From Rhodobacter sp. (lineage in GTDB: Bacteria; Pseudomonadota; Alphaproteobacteria; Rhodobacterales; Rhodobacteraceae): DNA of 64,000 nucleotides. The notes beneath the pieces are model-generated. The model did not search any database and was not told the origin of the DNA. It saw nothing but the letters and a program-made list of their open reading frames with translations. Position 1 is the first letter of the stretch, and the number at the start of each line of letters is the position of its first letter. Position numbers and translations under genes: made by a program. Of this stretch, positions 38,810 through 48,213 are shown piece after piece. Location: NCBI GenBank assembly GCA_027490955.1, contig JAIXXB010000006.1, forward strand, positions 88,051-152,050, read 5' to 3'.

Positions 38810-40648
38810 ATGACTGTTTTTTCACTTTTTGCCAAACCCGCTGTTTTTGATGCAAACACCAGCGGCGCGGGCAGTTTTGGCGCCTTGCCAGATTGGGATT
38901 TGCGCGATCTGTATACGGCTGATGATGCGCCCGAAGTGGCGCGCGACATGGCATGGCTGGCGCAGGCAGGCACGGATTTTGCGGCCACCTATCAAGGCAA
39001 ACTGGCAGAGTTATCGGCAGATGCCCTGCTGGCCTGCGTGCAAGAATATGAGGCGATTGACATCATCGCAGGCCGCCTTGGGTCTTATGCGGGGCTGCGC
39101 TATTATCAAAACACGATGGACTCGGCCCGCGCGAAATTCATGGCCGATATGCAAGATCACATCACTGCGGCCACCACGCCCTTGGTGTTTTTCAGCCTAG
39201 AATTCAACCGCTTGGACGATGGACATCTGTCAAATCTTCTGGAGCAAAACGCCAAGCTGGCCCGCTATAAACCCGTGTTTGACCGCATGCGCGCCATGCG
39301 CCCGCACCAATTGTCGGACGAATTGGAAACCTTTTTGCACGATGCTTCGGTCGTGGGGGCCTCTGCGTGGAATAAATTGTTTGATGAAACCATGGCAGGG
39401 CTGATGTTTGCGGTCGAGGGCGAGGCCGAAGAGCTGAACCTAGAGGCCACGCTGAACCTGCTGACCGACCCTGCCCGCCCCAAGCGCGAGGCAGCGGCCC
39501 GCGCGCTGGCTGTGGTTTTTGACAAACATATCAAATTGTTCGCGCGCGTTCATAATACTTTGGCTAAAGAAAAAGAAATTGATGACCGCTGGCGCAAAAT
39601 GCCATCGGCCCAGCACGCGCGCCATCTGTCCAACCATGTCGAACCCGAAGTGGTTGAGGCGCTGCGCAATGCCGTGGTCGCAGCCTATCCCAAACTGTCG
39701 CACCGCTATTATCGGCTAAAGGCGAAATGGCTGGGGCTGGATCGCCTGCAAATCTGGGATCGCAACGCGCCCTTGCCCAATGAAACCCCGCGGCTGGTCA
39801 ATTGGGACGAGGCAACTGAAACAGTGCTATCGGCCTATGGCGCCTTTGATCCGCGCATGGCCGATCTGGCCAAACCCTTTTTCACCAAAGGTTGGATCGA
39901 TGCGGGCGTTAAGGCGGGCAAGGCACCCGGGGCCTTTGCCCACCCCACTGTCAGCACAGTGCATCCCTATGTGATGCTGAATTACCTTGGCAAGCCGCGC
40001 GATGTGATGACGCTGGCGCATGAGCTGGGCCACGGCGTGCATCAGGTGCTGGCGGCAGGTCAGGGCGAACTTCTGTCATCCACCCCGCTGACACTTGCGG
40101 AAACGGCATCTGTCTTTGGCGAAATGCTGACCTTCCGCCGCCTGCTAGATGCGGCCAAAACCCGCGCCGAGCGTAAGACCCTGCTGGCGGGCAAGGTGGA
40201 AGATATGATCAACACTGTCGTGCGCCAAATTGCGTTTTACGATTTCGAATGCAAATTGCACGCCGCGCGCCGCGAGGGAGAGTTGACCCCAGACGATATC
40301 AACGCCCTATGGATGAGCGTTCAGGCCCAATCGCTTGGCGATGCCTTCGACTTTATGGATGGTTATGAAACATTTTGGGCCTATATCCCGCATTTCGTCC
40401 ACTCGCCCTTTTATGTCTATGCCTATGCCTTTGGCGATGGGTTGGTGAATGCGCTTTATGCTGCCTATGAAAGCGGTCTGCCAGATTTTCAGGAAAAATA
40501 TTTCGCCATGCTGCGCGCGGGCGGATCGATGCATCACCGCGAATTGCTGGCGCCCTTTGGCCTTGACGCCTCTGACCCAAAGTTTTGGGACAAAGGTTTG
40601 TCGATGATTGCAGGGATGATCGACGAATTAGAAGCGATGGAAGATTAA
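38810..40648 (+). CDS. pepF: M3 family oligoendopeptidase F
   Basis: LAHELGHGVHQVLAAGQGELLSSTPLTLAETASVFGEM. Confidence 0.93.
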   Translation: MTVFSLFAKPAVFDANTSGAGSFGALPDWDLRDLYTADDAPEVARDMAWLAQAGTDFAATYQGKLAELSADALLACVQEYEAIDIIAGRLGSYAGLRYYQNTMDSARAKFMADMQDHITAATTPLVFFSLEFNRLDDGHLSNLLEQNAKLARYKPVFDRMRAMRPHQLSDELETFLHDASVVGASAWNKLFDETMAGLMFAVEGEAEELNLEATLNLLTDPARPKREAAARALAVVFDKHIKLFARVHNTLAKEKEIDDRWRKMPSAQHARHLSNHVEPEVVEALRNAVVAAYPKLSHRYYRLKAKWLGLDRLQIWDRNAPLPNETPRLVNWDEATETVLSAYGAFDPRMADLAKPFFTKGWIDAGVKAGKAPGAFAHPTVSTVHPYVMLNYLGKPRDVMTLAHELGHGVHQVLAAGQGELLSSTPLTLAETASVFGEMLTFRRLLDAAKTRAERKTLLAGKVEDMINTVVRQIAFYDFECKLHAARREGELTPDDINALWMSVQAQSLGDAFDFMDGYETFWAYIPHFVHSPFYVYAYAFGDGLVNALYAAYESGLPDFQEKYFAMLRAGGSMHHRELLAPFGLDASDPKFWDKGLSMIAGMIDELEAMED

Positions 40649-40654
40649 ACCGCA

Positions 40655-40755
40655 GCAGGGCGCAAGGGTTTGAGGGGCGATCACATCCCCGCGCGGCGGG
40701 CCTGCAAAGCCTAGGCTTTGCAGGCGAGGGCGCGGGGATTAGGCTTGCGCCCTGC
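40655..40755. repeat. 101-nt nested three-tier inverted repeat
   Basis: GCAGGGCGCAAG/CTTGCGCCCTGC (12/12), ATCCCCGCG/CGCGGGGAT (9/9), central perfect palindrome CCTGCAAAGCCTAGGCTTTGCAGG (24 bp). Confidence 0.9.
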
Positions 40756-40763
40756 CCGCAGCC

Positions 40764-41066
40764 TTAGGTCAGCGGGCCCAGTGGCCAAGGCTTATCTTCG
40801 CTTTTGGCGGTCAAAAACTTGCCCGCCTGCGCCAACCATTTGCCCAAGGTTTCACCAAAATCGGCGATTTGGGCATTCGGCTCGCCGCGCGAGATGAGCA
40901 TCAGCAGGAATTGGATCAGCGCCAACAAGACCAGCACCGATTGCGCGGCCCCGATCAAAAAAGCGATGATGATCATGTAAAAGCCGCGCAGCCAAACCGC
41001 TTGGCGCGGCGCGCTTGCGCCTGCTTCGGGGGTGGGGGCGGCATTCTCGACATTTGCGTTAGACAT
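40764..41066 (-). CDS. DUF4389-like membrane protein
   Basis: RGFYMIIIAFLIGAAQSVLVLLALIQFLLMLISRGEPNAQIADFGETLGKWL. Confidence 0.75.
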   Translation of the reverse strand: MSNANVENAAPTPEAGASAPRQAVWLRGFYMIIIAFLIGAAQSVLVLLALIQFLLMLISRGEPNAQIADFGETLGKWLAQAGKFLTAKSEDKPWPLGPLT

Positions 41067-41156
41067 TCTGGCCTCCTTGGTTGCCTGCACCACATGTGGG
41101 AAGCCGCAGCCCCCCCTTCAATGCCAATGCGACATCGCCTTTGCCATCGGCGGAAA

Positions 41157-42107
41157 TTAGCCCAAATTGTCAAAATACCCTGTCGCTGCGATCTTGCCCA
41201 TCACGTCCGCGCCCAAGCTGGGCGATGTGATGGAAATGCAATTTTGGCGATAAAACCAGTATAGATACTGCGCATGGGGCCAGATTTTGGCTTCGGCGCG
41301 GGCAATGGCGTCATCAAACCCACCCCGCGCGCGCACCACTTCGGTGGCGTGGTGAAAATCGGCCTGCCCGCAGGTGATGACGGGGCGGCCATGGATCATC
41401 GCCTCAATCCCGACAGCCGAATTGATCGTCACCACCAGCGAGGCGGCGGCCAGAATATCGTGGATATTGGCAGGAATGATCTGCAACCGCGAATCTTTGC
41501 GCGCCTTTTGCACCAGCCAGCCCAGCGTATCAAAATCAATGTCGCGCGGATGCGGTTTGACCACAATCGCGCGCGGATCATCGCGCTCCAGCAGCGCCTT
41601 GACCATCTGGCGCATGGAAACATACAGCGCCTCGCCCACGGCGCGGTGGCTTTCCGATTGCAAAAACACCGCGATGCAGCCCTGCGGTATATCTAACCTT
41701 TCTTTGGGCTGTTCATAGCGCGATTTGCGCGCCTGCGCATGGGCGGCAAAAAGTTCGCCCTGAAAGGCCAAGGCGGCCTCTGGATCAATCTGCGCGGGAT
41801 CAAACAGCCTTTGCCCGATGGACGACAGATAGCGCGTGCCCACAGGGTCTAGGTAATGATAAGGCGCGATATAGGCAGAGCCACAGTTCAACGCGCGCGG
41901 ATGCTGAATGGTTCCGCGTTCCAGAATGTGAAAATCGCGGTCGCTTTCAATCAGCGCCCGCGCAGTTTCGCGGTTATGCAGCACATATTCAAACCGCGCG
42001 CCAAAAGGCTCTAGCGCGCGGCCAATGCGTTCGTAAACTTGCCGCTGCTCCCATGGGCTGTCCAGCGTGCGCTGGGGCAGATGCATTTTTACAGTAAACT
42101 TGGGCAT
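41157..42107 (-). CDS. Capsule polysaccharide biosynthesis (KpsC/S-like) glycosyltransferase
   Basis: IVVKPHPRDIDFDT, LVVTINSAVGIEAMIHGRPVITCGQADFH. Confidence 0.75.
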   Translation of the reverse strand: MPKFTVKMHLPQRTLDSPWEQRQVYERIGRALEPFGARFEYVLHNRETARALIESDRDFHILERGTIQHPRALNCGSAYIAPYHYLDPVGTRYLSSIGQRLFDPAQIDPEAALAFQGELFAAHAQARKSRYEQPKERLDIPQGCIAVFLQSESHRAVGEALYVSMRQMVKALLERDDPRAIVVKPHPRDIDFDTLGWLVQKARKDSRLQIIPANIHDILAAASLVVTINSAVGIEAMIHGRPVITCGQADFHHATEVVRARGGFDDAIARAEAKIWPHAQYLYWFYRQNCISITSPSLGADVMGKIAATGYFDNLG

Positions 42108-42110
42108 CGA

Positions 42111-43100
42111 TCACAAAGTGATTTCTACCGCCTTTTCATAGACCGTATCCATCATCGCCTGCGTGCCGCGCACAAATTCCAGCGTGGGGCCATAGGGCGC
42201 GCCCGAGCGCACCGAATGGGAAAACGCTTCGACCTGCAGCACATATTGGTTGGCGGTTGGGAAACGTTCGGTCAGCACCGAATTGCCCGCGCGGTGCAAT
42301 TCAACGGCAGCGATGTCGTTCACATTGGCATTGAACGGCCCGCCATCCAAACGGATCATCCCCTTATCGCCCTGAAACACCACTGTTTGTCGGTTATACA
42401 GCCGCATCGATGTCATCGAGCCATAGGTAAAGCGGCCATGCGGCCCCTGCATAATGCCCGACACTTGGGCAAAGCTGTCAATCCCGCCGTCCAGAATGAT
42501 GCGCGCCGCAATATCGACGGGTTCAGAACTTGTGACATAGCGCGCCGAGCCAAAGGTATAGACCCCGATATCGCGCAGGCTGCCGCCACCTGCATCGGCG
42601 CGGTTGCGGATATTGCCCTTGTCCAGCAGGTGAAAGGAAAAGGCCGCATCCACATGGCGCAGCGTGCCAATTTCGCCCGCCTCGAGCCACTGTTTTGCGC
42701 GCTGCCATTGGGGGTGATGCACAATCATATAGGCCTCGGCGGCGATCAGGCCGCTGGCATCGCGCGCGGCGATGATTTGGTCAATCTCATCAGCCTGCAA
42801 GGCGATGGGCTTTTCTGTCAGCACATGCTTGCCTGCTGCCAGCGCCTTCAGCGTCCATTCCACATGCATATGGTTGGGCAAGGGAATATAGACCGCTTCG
42901 ACCATCGGGTCGGCCAGCAGCGCCTCGTAACTGGCATGCACCTTCAGCGCGGGGTTAAAGGCGGCAAAACCTGCGGCCTTATCGGTGCTGGAGGTGGCCA
43001 GCGCATAAAATTCGGCCCCTTTGGCGGCATGGATGGCGGGGGCCATATGCCCCAAGGCAAAATTGGCCGCGCCTAAGACGCCCCAACGAACTGCGGTCAT
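42111..43100 (-). CDS. Gfo/Idh/MocA family oxidoreductase
   Basis: RWGVLGAANFALGHMAPAIHAAKGAEFYALATSS, VEAVYIPLPNHMHVEWTLKALAAGKHVLTEKPIA. Confidence 0.93.
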   Translation of the reverse strand: MTAVRWGVLGAANFALGHMAPAIHAAKGAEFYALATSSTDKAAGFAAFNPALKVHASYEALLADPMVEAVYIPLPNHMHVEWTLKALAAGKHVLTEKPIALQADEIDQIIAARDASGLIAAEAYMIVHHPQWQRAKQWLEAGEIGTLRHVDAAFSFHLLDKGNIRNRADAGGGSLRDIGVYTFGSARYVTSSEPVDIAARIILDGGIDSFAQVSGIMQGPHGRFTYGSMTSMRLYNRQTVVFQGDKGMIRLDGGPFNANVNDIAAVELHRAGNSVLTERFPTANQYVLQVEAFSHSVRSGAPYGPTLEFVRGTQAMMDTVYEKAVEITL

Positions 43101-43173
43101 GATATCTCTCCTTGTTTGGCGGGATATTAGGGGTAAAACGCGCCCAAGGAAATGCGCAATTTTGCTGGCAGAT

Positions 43174-43245
43174 GGGGGGCTAGCCCCCCAAGGTGCTAAA
43201 GCAGGGCTTTAGCACCCTCCCCCCAGGATATTTGCCAAAAAGAGA
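43174..43245. repeat. Intergenic palindrome pair + CCCCAGGATATTTG motif (copy A)
   Basis: GGGGGGCTAGCCCCCC; GGTGCTAAAGC-AGG-GCTTTAGCACC; CCCCAGGATATTTGCCAAAAAGAGAAG. Confidence 0.7.
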
Positions 43246-43260
43246 AGCGCGAGATGCTCT

Positions 43261-44019
43261 TTAAACCGGCTTGGCGCGGCGCGGGATCAGGTTGACCAGC
43301 AAAATCGCGATATAGGCCAAATCCAAGGCCACCAGCGTGATCCACGGGTAATTCCACAATGCGGCGACCAGCACCACAAAGCCCAGCACGATGAAGGACA
43401 CAGCTTCGGGATACACGCCGATTCTTTTGAAAGATGGGGTGGGAAAGCGGCCCACCATCAGCGCGCCCACAGCCGCCATCCACAGCGCAATGGCCCATGT
43501 AGCACCATGCGGCAGCGTCAGATCAAAGGCTTTGACCACAAAGATCGGCAGCAAGACCAGCATCGCCCCTGCAGGCGATGGCACGCCCTGAAAACTGCTG
43601 GAATCCGTATCAGGGGCGCGCGCGCCCACGTTAAAGCGGGCAAGGCGCAAAAGGCAGGCCACAGTATAGACCAGCGCCGCAATCCAGCCTTCGGCGCGCA
43701 TATCTTGCAGCGCCCACAGATATAAGACCAAGGCAGGGGCCACACCGAAATTGACAAAATCGCACAGGCTGTCCAGTTCGGCGCCAATCTCGCTTTCGCT
43801 TTTCAAAAGGCGGGCAATGCGCCCGTCCAGCCCATCCATAATGGCGGCGGCAATAATCAGCCCCACCGCCATGCCAAAGCGTCCTTCGGTGGCAAAGCGC
43901 ACGGCCGTCAGCCCCGCGCACAGCGCGCCAACAGTCACGAAATTCGGCAAAAGCTGCCACAGATTCATCATGCGGCGCGGCGTTGTGCGGCGCGGGGCAG
44001 CCTTTGGCGGGATGGCCAT
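43261..44019 (-). CDS. pssA: CDP-diacylglycerol--serine O-phosphatidyltransferase
   Basis: LPNFVTVGALCAGLTAV, DGLDGRIARLLKSESEIGAELDSLCDFVNFGVAPALV. Confidence 0.94.
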   Translation of the reverse strand: MAIPPKAAPRRTTPRRMMNLWQLLPNFVTVGALCAGLTAVRFATEGRFGMAVGLIIAAAIMDGLDGRIARLLKSESEIGAELDSLCDFVNFGVAPALVLYLWALQDMRAEGWIAALVYTVACLLRLARFNVGARAPDTDSSSFQGVPSPAGAMLVLLPIFVVKAFDLTLPHGATWAIALWMAAVGALMVGRFPTPSFKRIGVYPEAVSFIVLGFVVLVAALWNYPWITLVALDLAYIAILLVNLIPRRAKPV

Positions 44020-44022
44020 GGG

Positions 44023-44724
44023 CTATTCCAATGTGGCGCTGCGCGCCAAAGTCTCGCGGCCCAGTTCGGCCATCACCGTCTCGCCTGCGATCATGGTTTG
44101 GCCTAGGCAAACCTGCGGCAGCACGCCTTCGGGCAGGTAGACATCCAGCCGCGATCCAAAACGGATCAGGCCAAACCTCTCGCCCGTGCGCAGGCTTTGC
44201 CCTTCGCTGACAAAAGGCACAATGCGGCGCGCCACCAGACCTGCGATTTGCACCACCACCAGTTTGCGCCCGCCGTCGATCTCGAACAACAGGGAGTTAC
44301 GCTCGTTATCCACGGAAGCTTTGTCCAGCGAGGCGTTCAAAAACTTGCCTGGACGATAGGCCATTTTGACCAATTTGCCCGCAATGGGCGCGCGGTTGAC
44401 GTGGCAGTTGAACACCGACATGAACACCGACACGCGCAGCAAGGGGGTATCGCCCGCGCCCAATTCGGGCGGCGGCACGGCGCGTTCGATCAGCGAGACC
44501 ACCCCATCGGCGGGCGACAAGATCAGCCCGCGCGCATCGGGAACGGCGCGCTTTGGGTCGCGGAAAAAGTAATAGGTCCATACTGTTAGGCCAAGGCAGA
44601 CCCAGCCCAAAGGATCCCAGATCACAAAGGCCAAAAGGCTGATCCCCGCGGCGATTGCCACAAACTTACGCCCTTCGCGGTGCATCGGTTTGACAAAGGT
44701 ATCAAGCATGTTCATCGGCTGCAT
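44023..44724 (-). CDS. psd: Phosphatidylserine decarboxylase
   Basis: [48 protein letters not shown]. Confidence 0.94.
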   Translation of the reverse strand: MQPMNMLDTFVKPMHREGRKFVAIAAGISLLAFVIWDPLGWVCLGLTVWTYYFFRDPKRAVPDARGLILSPADGVVSLIERAVPPPELGAGDTPLLRVSVFMSVFNCHVNRAPIAGKLVKMAYRPGKFLNASLDKASVDNERNSLLFEIDGGRKLVVVQIAGLVARRIVPFVSEGQSLRTGERFGLIRFGSRLDVYLPEGVLPQVCLGQTMIAGETVMAELGRETLARSATLE

Positions 44725-44808
44725 CCTTTTGGCTGTTTGCGCGCTGCATAGGCGGTTTTGGGCGGGCGCGCAACTGCGGCCCGCCCGACAGCAGCAAGGC
44801 GGTTGGGC

Positions 44809-45705
44809 CTAGGCAGGCACAACCATGCCCTTGGCTTTGGCCAATTCGCGCATCCGTTCTTGCAGCTTTTCAAAAGCGCGCACCTCGATTTGGCGGATAC
44901 GCTCGCGCGAGACGCCATAAGATTCGGACAATTCTTCCAGCGTCACAGGCACTTCGGCAAGGCGGCGTTTGGCCAGCACATCGCGTTCGCGTGCGTTCAG
45001 CACGGACATGGCTTGCCCCAAAAGGGCATAGCGGGTGTCAAACTCGTCCTTCGCCTCGTAATCGGCGGCTTGGTCGCTGTCTTCATCCTCTAGCCAATCT
45101 TGCCACTGAGTGCTGTTGCCCTCTTCGCTGCCCACTGTCACGTTTAGGCTGGCATCCCCGCCCGACAGCCGGCGGTTCATATCGACAACTTCGGTTTCGG
45201 TCACGCCAAGCTCGGTTGCAATGCGCGCCACGTTTTCGGGGCGCAAATCGCCCTCTTCCAGCGCGCCAACCTTGGCCTTGGCCTTGCGCAGGTTGAAGAA
45301 CAGCTTTTTCTGCGCAGATGTCGTACCCATTTTCACCAATGACCACGAGCGCAGGATATATTCTTGGATGCTGGCGCGGATCCACCACATTGCATAGGTG
45401 GCAAGGCGAAAGCCCTTTTCAGGATCGAACCGCTTGACCGCCTGCATCAGGCCCACATTCGCCTCGGAAATCACTTCCGATTGCGGCAGGCCATAGCCGC
45501 GATAGCCCATGGCGATTTTCGCCGCCAATCGCAGATGCGAGGTGACCATTTTATGCGCGGCCTGACTGTCTTGATGATCCACCCAGCGCTTGGCCAGCAT
45601 GTATTCTTCTTCGGGTTCCAACATGGGGAACTTGCGGATTTCTTGCATATATCGGTTTAGCCCCTGTTCAGGACTTGGGGCTGGAAGGTTTTGATAGGTG
45701 CTCAT
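44809..45705 (-). CDS. rpoH: RNA polymerase heat-shock sigma factor
   Basis: GYGLPQSEVISEANVGLMQAVKRFDPEKGFRLATYAMWWIRASIQEYILRSWSLVKMGTT. Confidence 0.95.
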   Translation of the reverse strand: MSTYQNLPAPSPEQGLNRYMQEIRKFPMLEPEEEYMLAKRWVDHQDSQAAHKMVTSHLRLAAKIAMGYRGYGLPQSEVISEANVGLMQAVKRFDPEKGFRLATYAMWWIRASIQEYILRSWSLVKMGTTSAQKKLFFNLRKAKAKVGALEEGDLRPENVARIATELGVTETEVVDMNRRLSGGDASLNVTVGSEEGNSTQWQDWLEDEDSDQAADYEAKDEFDTRYALLGQAMSVLNARERDVLAKRRLAEVPVTLEELSESYGVSRERIRQIEVRAFEKLQERMRELAKAKGMVVPA

Positions 45706-45812
45706 TTTGACGCTCCTGTTGATCGCGGTGCGTTCGCGCCCCCGCTGATGCCCTCACCTAAGTATCGCAGCTTTGGCCCGCAAGAGAGGGTCACAAAAAT
45801 ATGAAGAGGCGG

Positions 45813-46895
45813 TTAAGCCACGGGTTGCTCGCCCGCAGCCCCTGCCCGCAGCGCCGCAATCAGGGCCGCGATATCGGCAGGCAAGGGGCTGGTAAATTCC
45901 ATCCGCTTGCCCGTTTTGGGGTGATCAAAGCCCAAAGAGGCGGCATGCAGCGCTTGGCGCGGGAAAGTGTTGGCCAATTCTGCCGCCGCAGCGTAGATTT
46001 TGGGAGAAAACTTGCGCGCGCCGCCATAGGTCTGATCGCCCAGCAGCCCGTGGCCTGCATAGGACATATGCACGCGAATTTGATGCGTGCGCCCTGTCTC
46101 TAGCCAGCATTCCACCAGCGCGGCAGAGGGGCCAAGATCCTCGACCACGCGGGTGCGGGTGACAGCATGGCGGCCGCTGTCCCAAACCACGGCTTGGCGC
46201 TGGCGATCGGTTTTGTGGCGCGCCAAATGCGTGGCAATCTTCAAAATACCTGCACCTTCAAAGGTTACCCCGCGCAGGCCCCGAATGCGCGGATCATAGG
46301 CCGAAGGCGCGCCATGCACCACCGCCAGATAGCGGCGCGTCACCGAATGGTCGGCAAATTGTTCCGACAAAGCATGATGCGCGCGGTCGGTTTTGGCCAC
46401 CACCAAAAGGCCTGTGGTATCCTTATCAATGCGGTGCACAATGCCAGGGCGGCGCGCCCCGCCAATGCCTGCCAGCGTGTCGCCGCAATGGTGCAGCAGC
46501 GCATTGACCAAAGTGCCCGATGGCGTGCCTGGCGCGGGATGCACCACCATGCCTGCAGGTTTATCGATAACGATCAGCTCTTTATCTTCGTAAATGATCG
46601 CAAGCGGAATATCTTCGGGCAGGGTTTGCAATTCTTCGGGCGGGGCCAGACGCAGGGTTATCACATCGCCCGCCTGCACCCGCGCCTTGGCATCGGTCAC
46701 CGCCACGCCAGCGCGCATCACATCGCCCGCCTCGATCATTTTCATCAACCGCGACCGCGACAGCGCCGCGCCCTCTGGCACTGCGGCGGCCAGTGCTTTA
46801 TCAAGGCGCGTGGCGGCCTCATGCAAGATGACCGTGATCTCGCCCAGCGCAGCCGCGCCGTCATCATCAAGGTCGTCGTCAAAGGGGTTTGGCAT
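45813..46895 (-). CDS. rluD: RluA family pseudouridine synthase
   Basis: S4-type N-terminus, GIVHRIDKDTTGLLVVAKT, ECWLETGRTHQIRVHMSYAGHGLLGDQTYGG. Confidence 0.93.
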   Translation of the reverse strand: MPNPFDDDLDDDGAAALGEITVILHEAATRLDKALAAAVPEGAALSRSRLMKMIEAGDVMRAGVAVTDAKARVQAGDVITLRLAPPEELQTLPEDIPLAIIYEDKELIVIDKPAGMVVHPAPGTPSGTLVNALLHHCGDTLAGIGGARRPGIVHRIDKDTTGLLVVAKTDRAHHALSEQFADHSVTRRYLAVVHGAPSAYDPRIRGLRGVTFEGAGILKIATHLARHKTDRQRQAVVWDSGRHAVTRTRVVEDLGPSAALVECWLETGRTHQIRVHMSYAGHGLLGDQTYGGARKFSPKIYAAAAELANTFPRQALHAASLGFDHPKTGKRMEFTSPLPADIAALIAALRAGAAGEQPVA

Positions 46896-47217
46896 GGCAG
46901 ACACTCCCGCAGATGAACAGGGCTTGCCCCCATCGCTGCGCTTTTTGAAAGGCTTAGTGATCACATTGATGATCACCATGATTTTGGGTGTCATAGCGGT
47001 GGTTTACCTGCTTGTCACCCGCATGCCTGACGGGCGGGCGCAAATCCCCGCTTTGCCGCCCGATATCGTGCTGCCGCAGGGCACAGTGGCCGAGGCCGTC
47101 ACCTTTGGTGCAGGGTGGAGCGCGGTTGTCACCACATCGCAAAGCCTGCTGATTTTCGATGCAAAAGGGGCCTTGGTGCACAGCGTGGATTTGGCCGATT
47201 TGGCCGCCCAGAATTGA
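46894..47217 (+). CDS. Small single-TM protein (DUF6476-like)
   Basis: MADTPADEQGLPPSLRFLKGLVITLMITMILGVIAVVYLLVTRMPDGRAQIPALPPDIVLPQG; its ATG overlaps the rluD-like start codon. Confidence 0.75.
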   Translation: MADTPADEQGLPPSLRFLKGLVITLMITMILGVIAVVYLLVTRMPDGRAQIPALPPDIVLPQGTVAEAVTFGAGWSAVVTTSQSLLIFDAKGALVHSVDLADLAAQN

Positions 47218-47270
47218 CATTTGCGCGCCCACATGAAACAGGCGCTGGGGCATAGGCAAAGGATACGGCG

Positions 47271-48104
47271 ATGAAGCGCGTGGCAATCATGACGACAGTG
47301 CGCAATGACACCTTGTTTTTGACACGTTGGATTGCCTATTACGGCGCGATTTTCGGGATGAAGAACCTCTTTGTTATTTTTGATGGCCATGATCAGACCA
47401 TCCCCGATGCCGCGCGCGCTGTGAACACAGTGCAATTGCCCAACATCCCCCGTTCGGTGGTGATTGGCGAGAGGTTTCGCGCGGCAGCCTCGTCGAATTT
47501 CGCGGCGGCCTTGTTTGCCAGCTATGACATTGTGATCGCGATGGATGTGGACGAATTCATTGTTGTTGATCCCAATTTGGGCATGAATTTGCACGAATAT
47601 CTGTCCAGCAAAGACCTGCCCTCTTCGGTGTCGGCGCTGGGGTTGGATGTGATCCAACATATTGACCGCGAGGGTGCGCTTGATTTGTCCAAAGGCTTTT
47701 TGGCCCAGCGGCACTATGCGCTGGTCTCGGCCCGCTATACCAAGCCCAATATCATCACCAAACCGCTGCGCTGGGGCGCGGGGCATCACCGCATCAAGGG
47801 GCGCAATTTTCACATCGACCCGCATTTGTTTATGTTTCACTTCGGCTCGGTCGATTTGGCCTTTTCGGCCGCGCGCAATGGCGACCGCGATGCCACTTCG
47901 GTCGGCTGGACGGCGCATATCGCGCGGCGCTATGCGCTGTTTGATCTGATGAAAAAATCCACCCCCATCGAAGGTGACAGCTATTTTGACACAGCGCGCC
48001 GTTTGCTGACATGGCGGCGTCCAATTTATGCGTGGAACAAACCGCAAATGATCAAGGGCGATCCTGTGGTGGTTATTCCGCAGCGCTTTCACACAGCGGT
48101 TTAA
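47271..48104 (+). CDS. Glycosyltransferase family 2/92-like protein
   Basis: MKRVAIMTTVRNDTLFLTRWIAYYGAIFGMKNLFVIFDG, MDVDEFIVVDP. Confidence 0.82.
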   Translation: MKRVAIMTTVRNDTLFLTRWIAYYGAIFGMKNLFVIFDGHDQTIPDAARAVNTVQLPNIPRSVVIGERFRAAASSNFAAALFASYDIVIAMDVDEFIVVDPNLGMNLHEYLSSKDLPSSVSALGLDVIQHIDREGALDLSKGFLAQRHYALVSARYTKPNIITKPLRWGAGHHRIKGRNFHIDPHLFMFHFGSVDLAFSAARNGDRDATSVGWTAHIARRYALFDLMKKSTPIEGDSYFDTARRLLTWRRPIYAWNKPQMIKGDPVVVIPQRFHTAV

Positions 48105-48213
48105 CACCCCCCCCGCACAGCGCTGTTTTTGTGACAAAGTTTACAAAATATTCAGCGTAATATTGTAATTTTGGATTATTTGCGCAGAATTCTGCCAAAA
48201 AGAGAGCAGTGAG

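Noticed and set aside
42039-43076. 345-aa plus-strand ORF
   Set aside because: Antisense to the Gfo/Idh/MocA gene; no recognisable motifs.
46594-46893. N-terminal extension of the small TM protein
   Set aside because: Antisense to rluD; a better start with SD at 46894.
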